From Jejuia algarum (GTDB lineage Bacteria; Bacteroidota; Bacteroidia; Flavobacteriales; Flavobacteriaceae): a stretch of 64,000 nt of DNA. The stretch covers positions 1-64,000 of the forward strand of contig CANMAQ010000006.1 of assembly GCA_947495775.1 (NCBI GenBank), written 5' to 3'. The position numbers and the translations under genes were made by a program. A model generated the notes under the pieces. It saw nothing but the letters and a program-made list of their open reading frames with translations, did not search any database and had not been told where the DNA came from. Below are positions 59,346 to 64,000 of this stretch, piece after piece. How positions within the stretch are numbered: the stretch's first letter is position 1; every line of letters begins with the position of its first letter.

Positions 59346-62300
59346 ATGAAGTTTATCCTATTGTTTTTAGTCTCTCTACTTGGGTTTGGTGCTTTTGCAC
59401 AAAACCTAAACCGTAAGTATAAAACTAAAAAAGTAGCAGTAGCAGATACCATAGTAATCGCTAATGTTAGTATTAACTCGAGTTGGTTTACCGTAGCCAC
59501 TAAAGAGGGTACACCTTTAGACTCCTCTTATTACGCCATTAATTTTTCTAAAGCCCTTTTAAAGCTAAAAAAAAATGTGCCTACAGATTCTCTAATCGTA
59601 AGCTACCTAAAGTTTCCTGAGTTTTTAACAAAGACCTATAAACAGCTGGATGAAAACATTATTGTCGATAACACCACACAAACAAACAAACGCTACACCC
59701 TAAAACAATCTAACGTAAAAAAAACATTTGTGCCTTTTGATGGCTTAACCACTTCTGGAAGCATTTCAAGAGGGGTCACCATAGGCAACAATCAAAATTC
59801 GGTTTTAAATAGCGAATTAGACTTGCAAATTACGGGTAAACTTAACGATAATGTCTCCTTAAGAGCCTCGATACAAGATGCGAACATCCCGTTACAAGAA
59901 AGCGGATTTAGCCAACGCTTAGACGAATTCGACCAAGTATTTATTGAATTGTTTAGTAAAAATTGGAGTGTACGCGCTGGCGATATCGATTTGGAAAATA
60001 ACAACTCTTTTTATGGGGCATTTTCAAAACGCGTGCAGGGTTTATCTTTTAGCGCCAACCTTGGGGCATCTAGACAAACGCAAGTATTTGCTGCTGGAGC
60101 ATTGGTACGTGGCCAATTTACAACAAGTCAATTTGTAGGCCAAGAAGGCAACCAAGGGCCTTATAAATTACAAGGCCAAAATGGCGAACTATTTGTACTT
60201 ATTGTCTCTGGTAGTGAAACTGTTTATGCCAATGGTATTGCTTTAGAACGCGGCGAAGACAAGGATTATATCATTGACTATAATGCTGGTGAACTTATTT
60301 TTAATACCACATTCCCTATCACTTCAGAAATGCGAATCACTGTTGACTATCAATTTAGTGATCGTAACTTTTCGCGTATCGTAGCCTATGGAGGTGGTAA
60401 TTATAAAAGTGATGCATTTAAGGTGGGCATTTCTGTGTACTCTGAAAGTGATGCTAAAAACCAACCACTACAACAAAATTTATCTGAAGCTCAAGTACAA
60501 GTTTTATCTGAAGCAGGAGACGAACGTTCCCTTATGGTCGCGCCATCTGATGTGCCTGAGACTTTTAGTGATAACCGCATTCTATATCGAAAGGAGCTAA
60601 GAGATGGTAACGACATTTTTGTATTCTCTAATGATCCTGATGAAGAACTGTTTCGGGTAACATTCACCTTAGTAGGCGCCAACCAAGGGGCTTACATCCT
60701 AAATAGCACCAATGCTATTTCTAATATTTTTGAATATGTTGGACCGCTTCAAGGCGATTATGCACCTATTATACAGCTAATAGCACCTACTAAATTACAA
60801 GTCGCTGTAATTGATGGTAGTTATACCCCAACCGAGAACACAAGTGTTGATTTTGAATTCGCTGGCAGTAAAAATGATTTGAACTTGTTCTCTACTCTGG
60901 ACGATGCCAATAACGATGGCTTTGCAGGAAGACTACGAATTGCCCAAAATATTATAAAAAAGGACAGTGTTTGGAATGCCAACGCTTATGTAAATACAGA
61001 CTACATCCAAGAAAATTTTAGAAGTATTGAAATTTTATACAACGCCGAATTTAATAGAGATTGGAATTTAGAACAGCAACGGGGCAACCAGCGTGTTGGT
61101 GAATTAGGGCGGCAAACCTTTTTAAATTCTGGTATAGCACTTTCTCATTACGAAAAAGGCCGCCTTAACTATCAATTCGAATATCTAGATTTCGCATCTG
61201 GTTTTACAGGTAGTAGACATATCTCCAGTGCTAATTTACGCCTAAAACGCTTTCTTATACAATCAAATTCTAGCTTCTTGAATGCCACATCCGCGACAAA
61301 TACTTCTGTCTTTTTAAGATCGCATCACACTGGTGTTTATGGGTTTAAAAACAGTTGGCTTGGCGCTAAGTTCTCTATTGAAGACAACGAACAAATCGAC
61401 ACCGCTACAAACATCCTTACGCCGCTAAGTCAGCGTTTTGCTGCATATGAAGGCTTTATTGGTATAGGAGACAGCACAAAGGTATTTGCACAATTTGGGT
61501 ATAAAAACCGGGTCAATGATAGTATTAGAAACAACCAATTGCAAAATGTAAATACCTCTAATACATTTTATGTGGATTCAAGGCTTATTCAAAACAAAAA
61601 CACAACCCTTTCGCTTTATGCCAATTTTAGAACTTTAGATTTCGAAGATCCCGAAATCGCAAATGAAAATGCGTTAAATTCCAGACTGCAGTTCAATCAA
61701 AAGCTCTTTAAAAACATCATACAAAGCAACACCGTTTTCGAAACCAATTCTGGTGCTTTACCCCAGCAAGATTTCACTTTTGTTGAAGTTGAAGCGGGTC
61801 AAGGTACATTTACATGGAATGATTACAATGGTAACGGCATTCAAGAACTGGAGGAATTTGAGACGGCCCAATTTCAAGATCAAGGCCTATACATAAGAGT
61901 GCTTTTACCCAACCAGGTGTTTATAAAAACACATCAAAATAGACTGAGCCAAACCTTAACCATAAACCCTGCTAAATGGAACGTCTCTAAACAGAAATCT
62001 AAGAAGTTCTGGTCTCATTTTTACAATCAATCCAGTTATTTAATAGACCGTAGAATCCGCCAAGATGGAAGTAATTTTAATTTAAACCCTTTTGAAAGCG
62101 ATGCCGAAAACCAATTAGATTTACAATTAAATTTTAGAAATGTTCTGTTTTTTAACCGAGGAAAACAACGCTACACCACCTCTTACACCTTTCTCTCTAA
62201 TGCTTCTAACAACACATTATCTGTTGGCTTGTTACAAAATGATTTAAATAGCCATCAAGTTAACTTTAATCATAAATTACATGAAAACTGGCTGCTTACC

Positions 62301-62765
62301 TTACAATCTGCCTTAGGCACAAATGAGAGTTCTAGTGAGAATTTCACAACCAAAAATTTCAAGTTCGACGAAGCTTTGGTGAACCCTAAATTATCTTATC
62401 TTTTTAATGAAAACAGCCGTTTTGATCTGTTTTACCAATACACCACCAGAGAGAATACCATTGGTAACTTCGAAAGCCTGATCCAACAAAATGTAGGTCT
62501 TGGTTTTAATTTTGCTAAAAATGAAAAAGCGGCTATAAATGGTGAGGTTAATTATTTCAACAATGCATTTAATGGCGACCCTAACACCCCTGTAGGGTTT
62601 CAGTTACTAGAAGGTTTACAGCCTGGAAACAACTTTACATGGACACTTCTCGCCCAAAAGAAACTCACCAAATTTCTAGATTTAAACCTTAGCTATTTTG
62701 GAAGAAAAACAGAAACCGGCACTACAATACACACAGGAAATATACAATTAAAAGCCTATTTTTAA
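59346..62765 (+). CDS. Very large outer-membrane beta-barrel protein, Bacteroidota family
   Basis: The 1139-residue product has a signal peptide (about 1-18, ending GAFAQN). It continues as a domain of about 100 residues, then GLTTSGSISRGVTIGNNQNSVLNSELDLQITGKLNDNVSLRASI, which opens a long run of amphipathic strands to the end (NLQLKAYF-like C-terminus). YGGGNYKSDAFKVGISVYSESDAKN and similar strands support a porin-like barrel of more than 20 strands. No TonB-dependent plug motif is seen. It resembles the large barrels found beside gliding and T9SS genes in this phylum (SprA-like size), but the family is not identified. The role is unknown. Confidence 0.65.
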   Translation: MKFILLFLVSLLGFGAFAQNLNRKYKTKKVAVADTIVIANVSINSSWFTVATKEGTPLDSSYYAINFSKALLKLKKNVPTDSLIVSYLKFPEFLTKTYKQLDENIIVDNTTQTNKRYTLKQSNVKKTFVPFDGLTTSGSISRGVTIGNNQNSVLNSELDLQITGKLNDNVSLRASIQDANIPLQESGFSQRLDEFDQVFIELFSKNWSVRAGDIDLENNNSFYGAFSKRVQGLSFSANLGASRQTQVFAAGALVRGQFTTSQFVGQEGNQGPYKLQGQNGELFVLIVSGSETVYANGIALERGEDKDYIIDYNAGELIFNTTFPITSEMRITVDYQFSDRNFSRIVAYGGGNYKSDAFKVGISVYSESDAKNQPLQQNLSEAQVQVLSEAGDERSLMVAPSDVPETFSDNRILYRKELRDGNDIFVFSNDPDEELFRVTFTLVGANQGAYILNSTNAISNIFEYVGPLQGDYAPIIQLIAPTKLQVAVIDGSYTPTENTSVDFEFAGSKNDLNLFSTLDDANNDGFAGRLRIAQNIIKKDSVWNANAYVNTDYIQENFRSIEILYNAEFNRDWNLEQQRGNQRVGELGRQTFLNSGIALSHYEKGRLNYQFEYLDFASGFTGSRHISSANLRLKRFLIQSNSSFLNATSATNTSVFLRSHHTGVYGFKNSWLGAKFSIEDNEQIDTATNILTPLSQRFAAYEGFIGIGDSTKVFAQFGYKNRVNDSIRNNQLQNVNTSNTFYVDSRLIQNKNTTLSLYANFRTLDFEDPEIANENALNSRLQFNQKLFKNIIQSNTVFETNSGALPQQDFTFVEVEAGQGTFTWNDYNGNGIQELEEFETAQFQDQGLYIRVLLPNQVFIKTHQNRLSQTLTINPAKWNVSKQKSKKFWSHFYNQSSYLIDRRIRQDGSNFNLNPFESDAENQLDLQLNFRNVLFFNRGKQRYTTSYTFLSNASNNTLSVGLLQNDLNSHQVNFNHKLHENWLLTLQSALGTNESSSENFTTKNFKFDEALVNPKLSYLFNENSRFDLFYQYTTRENTIGNFESLIQQNVGLGFNFAKNEKAAINGEVNYFNNAFNGDPNTPVGFQLLEGLQPGNNFTWTLLAQKKLTKFLDLNLSYFGRKTETGTTIHTGNIQLKAYF

Positions 62766-62910
62766 GAGCTTTCTGTATTAGTTTTTTCTTGTAAAAAAGA
62801 ATTTCATACATTATTAATGATGTGAAAAAGTCTAAATTGAATTAAATCACATTTAAACTGTGTGTTTTTTCTAATTTTTTTATAAAATTAAAACTACTAT
62901 TTTGTAGTCT

Positions 62911-62940
62911 ATTTATTATTTATAATTTTGTTACAACTAT
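62911..62940 (+). promoter_or_regulatory. Consensus promoter of the Cys-rich lipoprotein gene
   Basis: A -33 TTTG (62911-62914) and a -7 TAATTTTG (62933-62940) are 18 bases apart, which fits the Bacteroidota consensus. Transcription would start about 12 bases before the ATG at 62959. Confidence 0.7.
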
Positions 62941-62958
62941 TAACTTAATTTTAAAAAA

Positions 62959-63543
62959 ATGAAAAACATTAAGAGACAATTAGTCTATCTATTAGTATTG
63001 TGCTTTACTTTCAGTTTTAGCTGCAGTGAGGAAGCCGAAGATAAGGCTGAACTAAAAAGTGAAGACCCTCAAAGTATAGTGAATGAGCTGTTAGATACAT
63101 TTCGTACAGAATTGGATAACAAAGCTTCTAACTTGTTTTCTAAAAGTGATGAAGTCATTGTGAATTATAGTTTCGAAATGATTTTAAATGAACGTACAGG
63201 TCAAATCTTCATTGCAAATTTGCAAGAGCAACCTGTTTTTCCTATTTCTAGTAAAGAAAGTTACAAGAGAACCGATAAAAAATATGAAGTCTCTTGTGAT
63301 AAAGGAGGCACGGTTACTAAAAGCCAATGCGATGGTAAGATTAGCTGTGGCACTAAGGTATATAATTGTTTAAAATCGGGTGGCTGTGCTACCATTTGTC
63401 AAGCGCCAGCCATAAAAAAAGAGAACGTTAAATTTATTGGTGAAGTTAAAAAGATAAAAACTAATGATAGAATACCATCTCTAAATATAATACCTAATGA
63501 TAAATTTAGCTCGGTAAAACTAGATTATTTGATTGTGAAATAG
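62959..63543 (+). CDS. Secreted lipoprotein with a Cys-rich segment
   Basis: The 194-residue product has a lipoprotein signal (Cys22 in FSCSEEA). The mature part is Lys/Glu-rich. It has six cysteines within about 35 residues (VSCDKGG, SQCDG, ISCGT, YNCLKSGGC, TICQAP). These could form disulfides outside the cell or bind metal. I do not recognise the family. It is monocistronic, with a strong promoter and a shared terminator with sdhB. Function unknown. Confidence 0.75.
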   Translation: MKNIKRQLVYLLVLCFTFSFSCSEEAEDKAELKSEDPQSIVNELLDTFRTELDNKASNLFSKSDEVIVNYSFEMILNERTGQIFIANLQEQPVFPISSKESYKRTDKKYEVSCDKGGTVTKSQCDGKISCGTKVYNCLKSGGCATICQAPAIKKENVKFIGEVKKIKTNDRIPSLNIIPNDKFSSVKLDYLIVK

Positions 63544-63560
63544 ACGTTTTCTTTACAATA

Positions 63561-63600
63561 AAAAAAGCCTCAAATCTCTAGAGATTTGAGGCTTTTTTTA
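63561..63600. terminator. Bidirectional intrinsic terminator
   Basis: AAAAAAGCCTCAAATCTCT and AGAGATTTGAGGCTTTTTT form a near-perfect 19-bp stem. It ends the lipoprotein transcript (+) and the sdhB transcript (-). Confidence 0.93.
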
Positions 63601-63615
63601 TTGGATTTTATAGTC

Positions 63616-63999
63616 TTAAACAGAAGCCTTCATCAGCTCTCTGTTCATTCTAGCAATATTATCTAAAGAAATGCCTTTAGGGCACTCTACTTCACAGGCT
63701 CCTGTGTTGGTACAGTTACCAAAACCTTCTAAATCCATTTGCGCAACCATGTTTTTAACACGATCTGCGGCTTCTACTTGTCCTTGTGGTAGTAATGCAT
63801 ACTGCGATACTTTAGCCCCTACAAATAGCATGGCAGATGAGTTTTTACAAGTTGCAACACAAGCTCCACAACCAATACATGTTGCTGCATCCATAGCTAA
63901 ATCTGCATCATGTTTAGGAATTGGAATGGCATTTGCATCTTGGGTATTACCAGATGTGTTAACCGATATATAGCCTCCAGCATGCTGTATTCTATCGAA
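63616..63999 (-). CDS. sdhB: Succinate dehydrogenase iron-sulfur subunit, 5' end cut by window edge
   Basis: The frame reads from the window edge, with no start inside, to a stop at 63616. The visible 127 residues include HAGGYISVNTSGNTQDANAI, the 4Fe-4S motif CIGCGACVATCK, and NCTNTGACEVECPKGI for the 3Fe-4S cluster (Cys-x5-Cys-x3-Cys-Pro). Known: SdhB passes electrons from the flavin subunit to menaquinone. The N-terminal 2Fe-2S domain, and presumably sdhA, lie outside the window. An internal Met (63894) is not the start. Confidence 0.94.
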   Translation of the reverse strand, partial: FDRIQHAGGYISVNTSGNTQDANAIPIPKHDADLAMDAATCIGCGACVATCKNSSAMLFVGAKVSQYALLPQGQVEAADRVKNMVAQMDLEGFGNCTNTGACEVECPKGISLDNIARMNRELMKASV

Positions 64000-64000
64000 C

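Noticed and set aside
1..64000. CRISPR arrays, tRNA or rRNA genes, insertion sequences, prophage or conjugative modules
   Set aside because: I read both strands and found no repeat-spacer arrays, no tRNA- or rRNA-like stretches and no transposase, integrase or phage genes.

Overview
The window is chromosomal DNA of a low-GC member of the Bacteroidota, almost certainly a marine-type Flavobacteriaceae. The signs are the mutY-ssb-gldE-gldD gliding cluster, secreted proteins with type IX secretion (T9SS) C-terminal sorting domains, promoters of the TAnnTTTG class, lack of strong Shine-Dalgarno sites, an L21 ribosomal protein with a family-typical C-terminal extension, and many DUF families known from this group. 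I saw no rRNA, tRNA, CRISPR array, intact insertion sequence or prophage. Most of the window is a housekeeping genome with short accessory patches; no self-contained new defence or mobile system is visible.

Layout. 1-3.6 kb: a truncated surface matrixin metalloprotease (-), a short SSB without the usual acidic tail (+), and a secreted TIM-barrel glycosidase-like T9SS cargo (-). 4.4-12.5 kb, all (-): 2-hydroxyacid dehydrogenase, Hsp31/DJ-1-like protein, small secreted acidic protein, mgtE, rsmA, DUF4286 and leuS. leuS carries an in-frame insertion that looks like a palindromic repeat. 12.6-18.2 kb (+): ftsX, a beta-barrel gene, DUF3098, uppP and truB, interrupted by a (-) glycerate kinase and a MORN-like protein. 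18.3-26.8 kb: TonB-like protein, thioredoxin-fold protein, tag, polysaccharide-lyase-like lipoprotein, aat, DUF3127 protein with an SSB-type tail, a sensor histidine kinase, HIT protein, greA with a hairpin-rich leader, and a Rieske-like lipoprotein.

26.9-34.7 kb is a complete thiamin operon: TPP riboswitch, thiS, thiC, a repeat element, a TenI/ThiE-like gene, a remnant of a SNF2 helicase, thiD, thiE, thiG, thiH and a ThiF-rhodanese fusion. It makes HMP-PP (ThiC, ThiD) and the thiazole (ThiS, ThiF, ThiG, ThiH) and joins them (ThiE). A gene-poor 1.2 kb follows, then two paralogous T9SS-secreted proteins, DUF4301, a GGGP synthase next to a phosphopantetheinyl transferase, and ahcY.

42.5-50.2 kb holds a pair of secreted double-PilJ-domain proteins, rplU-rpmA, DUF4199, an EamA transporter, a metal-binding HMA lipoprotein and a pair of seven-helix-like membrane proteins. 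50.3-56.2 kb holds gldD, gldE, ssb, mutY, an HU protein, a 30-residue very basic peptide and rng. 56.3-64 kb holds an aldo/keto reductase, an OmpA-type lipoprotein, xth, a giant outer-membrane beta-barrel protein, a Cys-rich lipoprotein and the 3' part of sdhB. Three separate tandem paralog pairs, the leuS insertion, the helicase remnant and the greA leader are the points most worth a second look.
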